Source of the DNA: Bryum argenteum
Taxonomy: Eukaryota; Streptophyta; Bryopsida; Bryales; Bryaceae
Length of the DNA: 64,000 nucleotides
Direction: 5' to 3'
Assembly: GCA_037043015.1 (NCBI GenBank)
Contig: CM073326.1
Location: forward strand, 12,656,345 to 12,720,344
Below the pieces are notes generated by a model. That model saw only the letters and a list, made by a program, of their open reading frames with translations. It was not told where the DNA came from and searched no databases. A program made the position numbers and the translations under genes. Shown piece by piece: positions 37,729-48,620 of the stretch. Within the stretch, counting starts at the first letter, position 1, and every line of letters starts with the position of its first letter.

Positions 37729-38169
37729 ATGGATATGCAACTAGATTGCAAGAACGTAAAACCCGAAGAAAAAACGGACATCAAATTGATCAACGAGCAA
37801 ATATTATCAATGCATTCCGATTATGCATACATGATATGTAAACAATACGAATCGGAATTCGATTGTTGGACATATGATTCATGTACGAGGCGTTTATCGA
37901 TTAATTTAGGATTATTGGAAGGTTACGACCTTGATTGGCAAGATCAAGAAGCTATGGTTGTATTTCAACATATCCATCTTGGGCTTGTCGATGAGCTTGT
38001 TATTATCAAATATGTCGAACGTAGCTTTCGTCACAATTTGAAAAGTTGTTCTTACGATGTTGTTGTTGTTGATATGGAACAATTTAGAGAGTTTCTATCA
38101 ATAATTGAGTTTGAAAAAGTTAAATCCGTTAAGTATGTAGATACGGCCCCCACGCCCCTTGAGGTTTGA
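37729..38169 (+). CDS. Unrecognised small protein, orphan gene A, 146 aa
   Basis: I do not recognise this protein. The ATG at 37729 sits in the context ACACCATGG, which is conserved with copy B at 46407. The frame extends upstream to 37708 without an ATG, so 37729 is the start. The product is acidic and single-exon, with no signal peptide or clear membrane span. Conserved blocks shared with copy B: MDMQLDCKNVKPEEK, ILSMHSDYAYMICK, GLLEGYDL, WQDQEAMVVFQHIHLGLVDE, YVERSFRHNL, DMEQFREFLS and FEKVKSV. A hand comparison gives about 20 replacement and 10 silent differences, plus one in-frame 3-bp indel in the shared part. That is only weak evidence of selection on the protein. It could be a young lineage-specific gene or one carried by an unknown mobile element; E5-like transposon sequence lies just downstream (about 38450-38860). 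Confidence 0.55.
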   Translation: MDMQLDCKNVKPEEKTDIKLINEQILSMHSDYAYMICKQYESEFDCWTYDSCTRRLSINLGLLEGYDLDWQDQEAMVVFQHIHLGLVDELVIIKYVERSFRHNLKSCSYDVVVVDMEQFREFLSIIEFEKVKSVKYVDTAPTPLEV

Positions 38170-38977
38170 GGTTTGGTAGAATTATTTATGAACGAAATTT
38201 AGATGCGAGTTTTTTTTAATATTCTTTAGAAAGGTTGTGTAAGAAGAAAACTTTAAACCCTCATTTTTCACTAAAATGGTTGTATTTTGTGAGAACGATT
38301 GGGCTAAAATATAAAGTTAGTAGTCTTCAAAATATAAAAATGTATTGTAACTCCATACTCTAATTTGTTGATATATTTTAGGTGAATGCTACAATGTATT
38401 CTTTACAAAGTTAAATTCCAACTTTAAATATGTTTTAAATCAAATTTATGTTTTCAAGCCCAAATAGCGCAACAAAATAAAATAAAATAAAATAATACAT
38501 TTTAATTTTATTTTTATCTTTTGGAGATGTGTTTATAATAAAACTACTACCCAACTTTTCAAAGGAGTCATGTTGTAAATTTACTATTTTTACAAGGACA
38601 ACCTACATGCATTTCAAGAACAAACTTCACAATGCCCAAAACGACTCCGAAGACAAATTTTATATGTTATAATCTCTCAAATGGTAAACATCCAACAATC
38701 ATTCTCTGAAACAATAATTATAAAATAGTCTTAGGTACAAGATCCTACCGTTGAAAGTTTTTAAAAAAGGAAAAAAAATTTGGTGGACAAGTGCAGTTCT
38801 GAGATTTCAACCTCCCAAAAACACACAAGGGGAGCACACAAGGAGCTTTCAGAGTTAAAGTGAAACAAATGTAAATTCTATTGCAAAAGGAATAGTTCCT
38901 TTTGCATGATGTTGCTGGAGTGCTGGGCATAGAAACCTTATTCTGTTCATGTGGAATTGGACCATTGCCACATGTTA

Positions 38978-39366
38978 AGGTAGAATGCCCTTTAACCGTT
39001 CGGCCCCCCTGAAGCGCATGCTAGACTGCCTGTTAAACCGCCCATGGCCTGGACCTTTTTGCACCCACGGCAAAAAAGAATATTCTGAAATCTGAGGGTT
39101 CATAGTGACTTGATCTGGAATCTTTTTGCACGGTTTTTGCTACATGCGTGACCCGCCACAAAGGAGAGTCTACTGAGCGGTTTAAGGTCATGTACACTTT
39201 TGACTTCAAAAATTTGTGGTAAATTCATCTTTTGCTATTTAATTCTGGAAATTTTTGCATTCACTCTCCCTCTTGTTTCTCCATGGAAGAAAAATTACAA
39301 ACAATACACACGATGTCCACAACCATGCTGAATCTCTTATTTGAGCGGTTTAAGGGCATTCTACCT
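38978..39366. mobile_element. 389-bp TA-flanked MITE, copy 2, with empty site in the duplicate
   Basis: The ends AGGTAGAATGCCCTTTAACC and GGTTTAAGGGCATTCTACCT are inverted, with TA on both sides (38976-38977 and 39367-39368). The paralogous position near 47501 in copy B lacks it, so it inserted after the duplication. The interior is diverged from the other two copies, but the length is identical. Confidence 0.82.
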
Positions 39367-39515
39367 TAGGACCTAAACACATGGAATAGAATTTTCTTGA
39401 GTCTCAAGGTAGGGACATAAGAAAAGGATATTGACTATTTGTTAGGAATGTTGGCATATCCAAAGAGGGAGGTGATCAGTATGCTTTTATGTGAACACCA
39501 AACATGAGGGGTCAC

Positions 39516-39517
39516 TA
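39516..39517. other. Empty TA target site for the MITE present in copy B
   Basis: GTCACTAGTCTATACC here corresponds to GTCAGTA and TAGTCCTATACC flanking the MITE at 47648-47864. The TA dinucleotide is single here and duplicated there. Confidence 0.75.
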
Positions 39518-40109
39518 GTCTATACCATTGTTGTCCTATACCATAAGTTGGTGCTCTATTTACATCGTAATTAGTGGTATGTAATCTAGTCATGCATTCT
39601 ATTCTTCACATCTAGTGACTACATTAATTTCGAACTTCAATTGATCAATTGGGTGAGGGTATAAGGGCTCATTGCCATGTAAGACCAGTCCCCATAAAAT
39701 TGAGAGAGTCAGCATTGATGGGTTAAATAAATGAATAAGTTAAGGGGCTTTTCCGATGCCATGTCAGATTGACCATACACAAATTATTTTTGTAAATAAA
39801 AAAACCATCTGAAACTGAATTTGAAGTGGGAAAGCAATGCTGGACTTGGTGTTACATGTAGAGAGTGTCTTTTTCTTAGAGCATCCACACCCATCAACTG
39901 AATTTATCGCCCTGCAGCCTCTGTTTTCCATTTGCTCACTGCTCTAATGTTCACTCATTGATGTATTTCGCCCCTGTCCGGTGGGCATATCATCAAGGGT
40001 AGGTCGAACAGGCATTTTATTCACACCAACCCCACAAGGATTTGGTGTTCTTATTTATTTATTTATTTATTTTGCTCTTACAAACATTTTCCAAAGCCAT
40101 TTGCAACTA

Positions 40110-40327
40110 CACTAAATTTGATAATTAGTGTTAGATTATTATAAGATTTGAAAATGCTATAAGTTTTTACTTTTGTTTAAATTTTTTTTACCAAGAGCAT
40201 TGATTCTGATACTATATAAGGACCCCCATCTTGGCCAATATAGTGGGTAAAATTATTGAACAACAGTAAAAACTTATAACATGTTTATGCAACTTAGTGT
40301 ATCTAACACTAATTATCAAATTTAGTG
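40110..40327. mobile_element. 217-bp TA-type MITE, copy 2
   Basis: The ends CACTAAATTTGATAATTAGT and ACTAATTATCAAATTTAGTG are perfect inverses. TA flanks both sides (40108-40109, 40328-40329). The interior is nearly identical to the copy at 47648. Confidence 0.88.
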
Positions 40328-40821
40328 TAGTGAGATTGTTTCTTGTGAATACTGGCATTTTCAAATTGGAGCCCTCTAATCCTATTTTTGGTGATTTTGA
40401 ACTCAAAAATGAAGTTTGCCTCCTTAATGTAAATCACTCCAGGAGCGTACACCTTGGAGTCTAAAACCAATACATGAAAAATAGGGCTCCTTTACTCCTC
40501 CCTCGAGAAGCGTTTGTAGGGGGTAGTTTACAACAAATCTCACCCATTCCCTCTCCAGTTGGTGCTTGCAGCCAATTAGAACAACCGGATGTCAAAACTA
40601 ATTATATCAAAAACTTAAAATAGGCATATCAAGGTAACTTTAGCACACAAAATAGCCATGGGAAATGGTAGATTTTGAACTAATGTGGACGGGAATTGGT
40701 GTTCCAAATACGATAACAGTTGCTAGCTAGCAGCATACACAAAAAACATTTGTATGCATAAGTGGCAGTAGACATACATGCGCAAGCCCCTTCAACCAAC
40801 ATACAACAATTAGAGACGCTT

Positions 40822-40973
40822 TACATGGAGAGTCAAGCCATACATAGGGTTGAGGGAGGGCGAAAATCCTCGCATTGTGATTGGTCAATCCCTTATAGTT
40901 CGAAAATCGAACCAATCATGTTGAGAGGATTTTTGCACTCTTCAACCCATGTATGACTTGACTCCTCATGTGA
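40822..40973. repeat. Foldback hairpin, arms of about 60 bp
   Basis: The arm from ACATGGAGAGTCAAGCCATA pairs with the reverse complement of the arm ending TATGACTTGACTCCTCATGT. Pairing runs inward through GATTGGTC/GAACCAATC with a short central loop. It could be a foldback MITE or a small-RNA precursor; no coding function is seen. Confidence 0.6.
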
Positions 40974-41083
40974 ATTGTTCGTTATAATCAATGAACTCAA
41001 ACCAGTTCACAGTAGTCCACGAGTTTGTCAACAAAATTATTCATACAACATAAGATGTCAACGAATTAGTGTGAAGCAACCTA

Positions 41084-42415
41084 AGGGTCGCTTTACACTA
41101 TGGACCATGAAGATTGACTACGGCCATCTAAAATCTGTGACTGGAGAGTAAAATGCTCTTGGTCCCATTTGACTTTACACTACCTTGAAAAAAGTAAAGT
41201 GACCACTAATCTTGAGGTCCCCAAAGTATGCTAAATTTTGCATAGTGGAGAATGTTTTCATGGTCTCCTAGATTATAGATGAGTTAAAGCAAATGCCTCG
41301 ACTCAACTACAATCAAGGAGAACATGAGGCTTGAACATCATTGATTGGCTAGAGTTCAATTTTATTTTTTATTTTTTTAAAAAAAGGAAGGAAGAAGGCG
41401 AGAGTAAAAAGAGAATGATGAGGATTTAAGGTCGAGGCACCTAAAACCAACCATTTAAGAGAATTCCCACCAAAAGGGGAGGTGTATCAATGGAGAGTGA
41501 TTTTTCCTTCAAAGAGAAATAAATGTTATAAGGAATGCAACTTCAAATTTTATGTTTGCTCGGAAATGTAATTTACAATGAATTTTGAAAGCCAAAATTT
41601 TACTCGTAGACTTCACCGATATGTAAGTTCACCTAAAACTGATAATGCTGAAACTAACTTTTTTTTTATTCTTTTTAAAACCAATCGATGTATCATAACA
41701 ATTGAGAAAATTACAATAATGAACCTAAGAGCCTGTCCCCATGCTTGAACCGACCCGCATTTATTTGAAGGTGAGGGTGGCTTGCATGTAATTTGGAAAC
41801 ACTCGAGCCGTATTAATTAAAGTGGTTCGTTTTTTTAGATGACGGGTCTACCAAGAAGGCTTGGCAAGCCCTCTTAATAATACAGGTGACCCTCATTTCT
41901 TATCTTGGATTATTCTTCCCTCAATTTAGGATGCTTTTTGGAATTCCTTTGTTTGAGGAGCTTGCATTAGATGTTTTATGTCATTTATCTAAATCGATTG
42001 AAGGATTATCACGGCACGGTCCTCACATGAGGACAACCCATTGTTTCTCCTCCCTAATTTAAAAGGAAGGTTTGCTACAAGACGAACCTTGAAATATAAT
42101 CGATCGGTTCAAGCATGGAGACTTGCCCTAAGTATCATGGCTACTTGGCGGGAGATTTCTTGTGAGCGGATTTGGAATACTCTACTGTTTGGTTCCAGGT
42201 GCATGGTGGGTTTTACGTGCCTCGACCTTATATTGAAAATTTGAGCTTATGCTTGTCCCGGTCCAAATCCAATTTACACTACAAGAGTGACCAAGCCACT
42301 CAAAAATCCATTTCTAATTTATCATGGTCACGGCTCCCGGCCAAGAGCCATGATCATGAAAATGATTTTTAATTTTCATCATCATGGCTCTTGGTCCATA
42401 GTGTAAAGGGACCCT
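41084..42415. mobile_element. TA-flanked DNA transposon, 1.33 kb, copy A
   Basis: The ends AGGGTCGCTTTACACTATGG and CCATAGTGTAAAGGGACCCT are inverted, with TA on both sides (41082-41083, 42416-42417). There is no transposase frame. Subterminal CACTACAAGAGTGACCAAGC is shared with copies at 25 kb and 49 kb. Confidence 0.75.
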
Positions 42416-42621
42416 TACTGTACCATGGATGAAAAGGGAGAAATTCCCTCAAAAGGGTGCTAAAGATAGCCGGAACCCACTCTCGGTACAGTGCAGGTCA
42501 ACGTGGTCATGCAGCCATCCCGCGCCACCATGCACTGAATACACGAAATAGGTAACCCCAAATTGGTAACCCCAAATTAGCTGATTACCAACGATTACTT
42601 TATTTAGTACCCTGAGCATTT

Positions 42622-43141
42622 TATTTTTAATTTTTTTTCTTGAACAGTATATGCTTTACTGAAGTTAAACACATACAAGAGCCAGAGCCGAAGCCGGGCA
42701 GAATTGAACCAAATTCTTTTTAAGATTTTCTGAGGCAAAACCACCACGCTAGTTCAGCCACTAAACATCCTCAACCTCCATCAAGTGGTGGAGGTTCTCC
42801 ACCAATCGCACCCCCCGGGCGATCCGCTCCTTTGCCTTCGCAGGCTCCTTCCACTCCGTCGACGTGTTCCCGGACCTATATACTATCCAGTCGATCAGCT
42901 CCATCCAGCTGGTCCTTTCCTCGTGTCTCGCCGCAGGTCCTTGACTTGTAGCTGGAGCCCTACCTGCTCTTTGCCGTCCTCCTCCACGCCACTGCAACTC
43001 CTCGCCTGATGCCTGCGCTGTTCTCTACAGCAACACTCGATATCTTGTGACCTGCACCCCAAATCCCCCTCAAACCAGACATATGTTGAGAAAAGTTGTT
43101 GGTGCTATTTGACTTGATTACGTCCTGAATGCCCCCATAGC
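42622..43141 (-). mobile_element. Retroinsertion of about 520 bp with poly(A)-like tail and 13-bp target-site duplication
   Basis: A perfect 13-bp duplication ACCCTGAGCATTT flanks the insert (42609-42621 and 43142-43154). The same motif is single at 49339-49351 in copy B, which is the empty site. On the minus strand the insert ends in an A-rich tail, and its body is clearly GC-richer than the surroundings. A 78-codon minus frame (42997-42761) ends HHLMEVEDV. This could be a truncated LINE 3' end, a processed retrocopy or an unknown retroposon; the source gene was not recognised. Confidence 0.85.
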
Positions 43142-43568
43142 ACCCTGAGCATTTCTGTAGCCTGTCTGCCACAGCATTTCCCTTTTTCCAGCCAAAGTGG
43201 CTTCTATGGATATTTCTATCATGCCTGCATGACACTTTTTATGCTTTTTTATCATGAAAGTATGCTTCGGTGGAGTTGGTACAAAAGAAACTTGTACACT
43301 TGCAGGTTGTTGGTCCCTCATCCTTTGGCATACGGCACAAGATCGTTCGTTTAATTTGGAGCTAAGACACATCACTTTGCCTAACAATATTGTTCTTCGT
43401 TGAGAAACTACACTTTTGCATTCATTGTAAGAAATCCACAATGGAGGTTTTGTGGAGCTCAAATAGATTTTTAATGTAAGCATGTTTTTTGAGAAGTCGT
43501 GTGCGTGTTGAAACTCTAGAGTTCAATTAGTGTAATGGGTTTGCCACTAGAGTAGTGCTGAATTGGCA

Positions 43569-44166
43569 TTAACCACTAAAGATCCAAGAGAATCAAATGG
43601 TGCTTTTGCTATTTTTGGGCAGCCTATATGAATGGGTTAAAAGTAATATTTCCGCCTAAATTTTTTAAATTGGTTCCCCCTTTACTGCAAAGTGTATGTG
43701 GAATAATTTGTAGAGCTAGATTCCAATTTTTGAGTCTCTTTTTGAGACAATTATTGGTTTGCAAGCAGAAGTGGGGCACTTTAAATATAGCAAAAAAACG
43801 ACAAAAAGAAAAAAGGACATATGCTCATAATCAAATCACTAATTCAGTTTCAAAGGGCCCCAAGTCATATGAAGTACCAACTTCACAAGGGCAACCTCCA
43901 AAAGTGTCAAAAACAATCTTGACAATGCACAAAAAAAACTTTGGAGACAAATTTTGGATGTTATGATCACTGAAATGGTAAACATCCAACGATTAATTTT
44001 TAGAGCACTAACTAAATATAGTCTTAGTTACAAGATCTTATAGCTGAAAGTTTAAAAAGCAGTGAAGATGAATAAATAATTTTTTCACACAGAGTGCAAA
44101 GAGGTAGAGAATCACAATTATGAGGTTCCGGGCTAGCAAAAACACATAAGGATCTCTAGAGGTTAA
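43569..44166. mobile_element. TTAA-flanked element, copy E5
   Basis: The ends TTAACCACTAAAGATCCAAG and AAGGATCTCTAGAGGTTAA form an imperfect inverted pair with TTAA at both edges. The interior is related to E1 and E2 and to the paralogous element at 49653. Confidence 0.7.
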
Positions 44167-44520
44167 GGCTAGTTTGCAAGAGGTTTTCCACTAAAAGTAC
44201 AAAAATATGCAAGAAACTATACAGCCAAGTAGCTCAGGTTCATGATTGTTTTGCTCTCAATTGATTAATACATTGATTGTTAATATTTTTTAAAAAATAA
44301 AAAAAATAAAAAAATAAAAATTTAATTTTTAAAAAATAAACTTAGAAAATAAAAAACAAAGTTCAATTGATGTTTTTGAAAATAAGCAAATTAATACCAA
44401 AAATACCATGTACAACATCAAAGCGCTTGTTCAACATGTAGTCAAGATTTTCAAAAAACACATGACGATGGAATTAGTACATTGTTCACCCGGAGAGGGG
44501 TTAGTAGAAGAAATACTCCA

Positions 44521-45373
44521 TTAACCCTTAAAGTCAAAAGCCCCCAAAACCGTCAAAACTCCTCAAAACCACCCTCTTTCAATGCAAGATGAAAATTTTC
44601 AACTTTTGACATAATCTCAATTATGTAACCGTAGGATCTTATACCTAACTTGTTCATGTATGTGTGTACCAAAACTTAGTTTCAAATTCCTTACCAATTG
44701 TGAGATCATAACATTCAAAGTTGATTTTTTTCTTTTTTTTTCCCTTGTTGCAAAATGAGTTTAAAATTTTTGTGGGCCCAAAAAATCAACTTTAAGAGTA
44801 AATTTGAAATGAGGCTCCTCAAATTCTTGTTCCTAAGTGGGTTAGGAACATGCCTATGCAACTTTTACCCTCATGCGACCTATAAAACTTAATGAAATGC
44901 TTGAACTTTCACATGGAGGTATGCTGAAATTCAACTTCAAAGGTCCCTCTTTTGGTAATAAGAATGGCATGTGAAGAATAATTGGATGAAAGATCCAAAC
45001 GGTGAAATCATGCCTTAAAACCTTGTTTACAAGTACAAAAAACAAAACTTGAAAAAAAGTAAAATCTCAATTTTTGGTGATATTTTGAAGTTCCAGCGAT
45101 CCTATTTCTTTTGGGCAGATTTTGAGAATAAAGGAGCATATACCACAGTTTGGGCAGTTTTGGGCAGATTTCAAATAGTGTTTTCAAACTTTAACCGTAA
45201 ATATCTCATAAAGTATGAGGACTTTAGAAGCACGAAATGACTTTGAGGAAAGCTATGGAAAATCTCTTGAACTTGCAAAAGGTTCCAGTTTCGCACAATC
45301 TAAATATAGTAAGTACGGGGATGACCAGACTCCAAACGACCCGATTCGGGCTCTTTTCGACTTTAGGGGTTAA
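44521..45373. mobile_element. TTAA-flanked element, copy E4 (0.85 kb)
   Basis: The ends TTAACCCTTAAAGTCAAAAG and CTTTTCGACTTTAGGGGTTA are inverted with TTAA at both edges. Interior sequence is shared with 17990-18365 and with 50930-51600 in the duplicate. Confidence 0.75.
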
Positions 45374-45629
45374 AAGAAACAGCCTGAACTTGAAGTATTT
45401 GTTCTTCTCCTTCACCCAGAAAATTACAGCATACAGTAAGACCAAGTGACCGATAGTAAAGAAAGATTCCGGTGCGGTAACAATGGAGGAGAGTTGCATG
45501 ATTGACAGCATGATGGGCAAAATGTATCCACAATTGATTACACAAAAGCATCAAGCATGGAGTGTAGTTAGAATTTGAACTCCTCCAGTTCGTCCCAGTC
45601 CACCCCGCCGCTTTGCCCACACTCACCTA

Positions 45630-46018
45630 AGGTAGAAGTACCTAAAACCACCAGCACCCCCAATATCAACATATAGGTCTCCCCAAAACTGCACCTAGCC
45701 TGAACTAGCATTGTCAGAACACTCAATTCAAACTGACCAATCAAAACAATAAAAAAGCTGGTGGTTTTGGGTCGAATCATGAATGGAAATTTGTACCAGC
45801 TAAGGTGGTTTTTGCATACCCTATAGGTTGATTACGGGTCCTGCAGTACTTTACTGTTTGAAAATTTGTATTAATTCATGTGTTTTACAAAAAAATATAA
45901 AAAAATTACAATCTTTCCTAAAAACTATCTTGCCACCCCCAAAAAATTACCCACTATAAATAGACCAGCTACAAATGGGCGAATTTTCTTATGTTGGTGG
46001 TTATGGGTACTTCGACCG
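45630..46018. mobile_element. 389-bp TA-flanked MITE, copy 3
   Basis: The ends AGGTAGAAGTACCTAAAACC and GGTTATGGGTACTTCGACCG are inverted, with TA on both sides (45628-45629, 46019-46020). It is the reverse-orientation homologue of 25831-26219. Confidence 0.82.
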
Positions 46019-46262
46019 TATCTCTTGCTTTCTCCGATCACTTCGTCGACTGGGCCCCATAAAGTATGAGAACTGGCAAAACTTTTACTTTTACTTTTCT
46101 AATTTATTGTGATAATTTTATTGGAACTTCAAACTATAACTTTTACTTTTTCGTTTAATGTGATAAATGCTATTAAAAATTCGAACTAGAACTTTACTTT
46201 CACTTTTTCAAACTCTACATTTGCATTTGAAGCTTTTACATTTATTTTATTTTTTTAATGTG

Positions 46263-46270
46263 TATATAAA
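46263..46270 (+). promoter_or_regulatory. TATA box of orphan gene B
   Basis: TATATAAA lies 144 bp before the ATG, at the position equivalent to the TATA box of orphan gene A. Confidence 0.5.
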
Positions 46271-46406
46271 GAGACTCACATTTAGTAATTTCACAACCAA
46301 TTTATTATTTACATCAACAAGATTCAAACATCTACAGACGCACATTGACTAGTCGACATTTATAAATAAAACTACTCGTTTCTATTGAGTATCACTTCAC
46401 AACACC

Positions 46407-46868
46407 ATGGATATGCAACTAGATTGCAAGAACGTAAAACCCGAAGAAAAAATGAACATCAAATTGACCAATGACCAAATATTATCGATGCATTCCGATT
46501 ATGCATACATGATATGTAAACGATACCAATCCGAATTCGATTGTTGGACATACGATCCAAGTGCGAGGCGTTTTACGAATGATTTAGGATTATTGGAAGG
46601 GTACGACCTCAATTGGCAAGATCAAGAAGCTATGGTTGTGTTTCAACATATCCATCTTGGGCTTGTCGATGAGCTTGTTATTACGATATATGTCGAACGT
46701 AGCTTTCGTCATAATTTGAAAAATTGTTCTTACGATGATGTTGTTGATATGGAACAATTTCGAGAGTTTTTATCAGTTATAGAGTTTGAAAAAGTTAAAT
46801 CCGTTAAGTGTGTAGATACGGCCCCCCCCCGCCTCTTGAGGTTTGAGGTTTGGTACAACTATTTATGA
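46407..46868 (+). CDS. Unrecognised small protein, orphan gene B, 153 aa
   Basis: This is the paralogue of orphan gene A, with the same conserved blocks and ACACCATGG start context. The function is unknown. The shared part is open in both copies and has no internal stop. The C-terminus differs: a run of nine C at 46822-46830 changes the frame relative to copy A, bypasses the stop used there (still present out of frame) and adds a tail ending EVWYNYL. The frame change could be real or a homopolymer miscall. Single exon; acidic; no signal peptide seen. Confidence 0.5.
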   Translation: MDMQLDCKNVKPEEKMNIKLTNDQILSMHSDYAYMICKRYQSEFDCWTYDPSARRFTNDLGLLEGYDLNWQDQEAMVVFQHIHLGLVDELVITIYVERSFRHNLKNCSYDDVVDMEQFREFLSVIEFEKVKSVKCVDTAPPRLLRFEVWYNYL

Positions 46869-47647
46869 ACAAAATTTAGATGCGAGTTTTTTTAAATATT
46901 ATTCTCGAAGATTGTGTAACAAGAAAACCTTAAACTCCCCATTTTAAAATTTTAAAATGGCTGTATTTCGTGTTTTCAAGCCCAAATAGGGCAACAAAAA
47001 TAAAAAAATGTTTTTTTTTTTTTTTTTTGTTGGAGATGTGTTTATAATACTACCACTACTACCCAACTTTTTAAAAAAAAACCATGTTCTAAACTCTTCT
47101 ATTTTTACAAGGGCAACCCCATGCATGTCGAAAACAAATTTCACAATGACCAAAAAAACTTAGAAGACAAACTATAGATGTTATAATCTCTCAAATGAGA
47201 AACATCCAACCGTCATTTTTTGAAACAGTGATAAAAAAATAGTCTTCTGTTCAAGTTTGAAGTTTTTAAAAGGAAGGAAAAAGTGGTTCTCACCCCGGGA
47301 GTGCACAGAAGCGGACAATCGCAGCTTTGAGATTTCCACTTCCCAAAAACACAGAAGGAGCACACAAAGGAGCTTCCAGAGTAAAAGTGAAACGAATGTA
47401 AATTCTATTGCAAAAGTAGCAGTTCCTTTTCATGATGTTGCTGGAATGCTGGGCATAGAAACCTTCTTCCCATGTGGAAATGCACCATTGCCACTTGTTG
47501 GGATCTAACCACATGGAATAGAATTTTCATGAGTCTCAAGGTAGGGACATACAAAAGAATATTGACTATTTGTTAGGAATGTTGACATATCCAGAGAGGC
47601 AGGTGATCGGTATGGTTTTATGTGAACACCAAGCAAAGGGGTCAGTA

Positions 47648-47864
47648 CACTAAATTTGATAATTAGTGTTAGATTATTATAAGATTTGAAAATGCTATAA
47701 GTTTTTACTTTCGTTTAAAAAAAATTACCAAGAGCATTGATTCTGATACTATATAAGGACCCCCATTTTGGCCAATATAGTGGGTAAAATCATTGAACAA
47801 CAGTCAAAACTTACAACATGTTTATGTAAATTAGTGTATTCAACACTAATTATCAAATTTAGTG
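47648..47864. mobile_element. 217-bp TA-type MITE, copy 3, filled site
   Basis: The ends CACTAAATTTGATAATTAGT and CTAATTATCAAATTTAGTG are inverted, with TA at 47646-47647 and 47865-47866. The paralogous site at 39516 has a single TA and no element, which proves insertion with TA duplication. Confidence 0.9.
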
Positions 47865-48086
47865 TAGTCCTATACCATTGTTGTTATGACGTGTGGGCAT
47901 ATCATCAAGAGTAGGTCGAACGGATATTACATTCATGAGGGTATGGTGTTAGGTCATGCTTCGCTTTCTATTATCTAGTGATTTTGATTCATACCTAGGT
48001 TACATGTGGCTCATACTCATGTGATACTTGGAATTTTTTTAGGATTTTGAATCAGTAAATGATATCTACTACCCATTGGGCAATGG

Positions 48087-48283
48087 TTCGTGGCAGCTAC
48101 CAAGGAGGCACCCTAGAATCCATAAGGACCTCCCAAGGCTGTATTTGATAATTTTGAATTTAAATTTGAGGTCTGCGACCCCAAATTACCCTTGGAAGCC
48201 TACTCCTTGGTATTTAATGTCTATACATAAAAAAATTAGGGGCTCATTACCCCTCCTCCATCCTCCTTGGTAGCTGCTATGAA
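48087..48283. mobile_element. Small MITE-like inverted-repeat element (about 197 bp)
   Basis: The end TTCGTGGCAGCTACCAAGGA pairs with TCCTTGGTAGCTGCTATGAA. A diverged, less intact counterpart lies at about 40380-40530 in copy A. The target duplication is unclear. Confidence 0.6.
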
Positions 48284-48620
48284 CATTTACCCCTACCCAC
48301 TCATATCATGGTAACCGGAGTACCAAGATATTGTATAAGGTCGAGACACCCATTTTGGACCAGACACCCATAACCAACCAATAGAGTATTCCGAATCTGC
48401 TCACAGACAATCTCTCTGCCAAGTAGCCATGTTATTTAGGTTCATGATTGTATGTCTTTCAATAGATATATTACATTGATTGGTTCAAAAGAATTAAATC
48501 AATTAAATATCCATAATGTTAGTTTCTTCATTCTTGGTTTTAGGTGAACCTACATAATGCTTTAGTGTATTAGTAATATTCTAGCTTTCAAGATTCACTC
48601 TTATTTACATATGTGAACTA

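Larger units (their letters stand above)
37384..45330 (+). repeat. Segmental duplication, copy A
   Basis: This is colinear in direct orientation with 46078-51590. Matching anchors: the orphan gene (37729 / 46407), a stretch near 38840-38985 / 47350-47500, the TA transposon (41084 / 48621), the block around CCATCCCGCGCCACCATGCA (42513 / 49258), 43142-43560 / 49339-49640 and the elements at 43569 / 49653. Copy A is longer because it has gained a MITE and a retroinsertion and kept about 0.8 kb of the 41-kb transposon that is missing in copy B. Confidence 0.85.
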
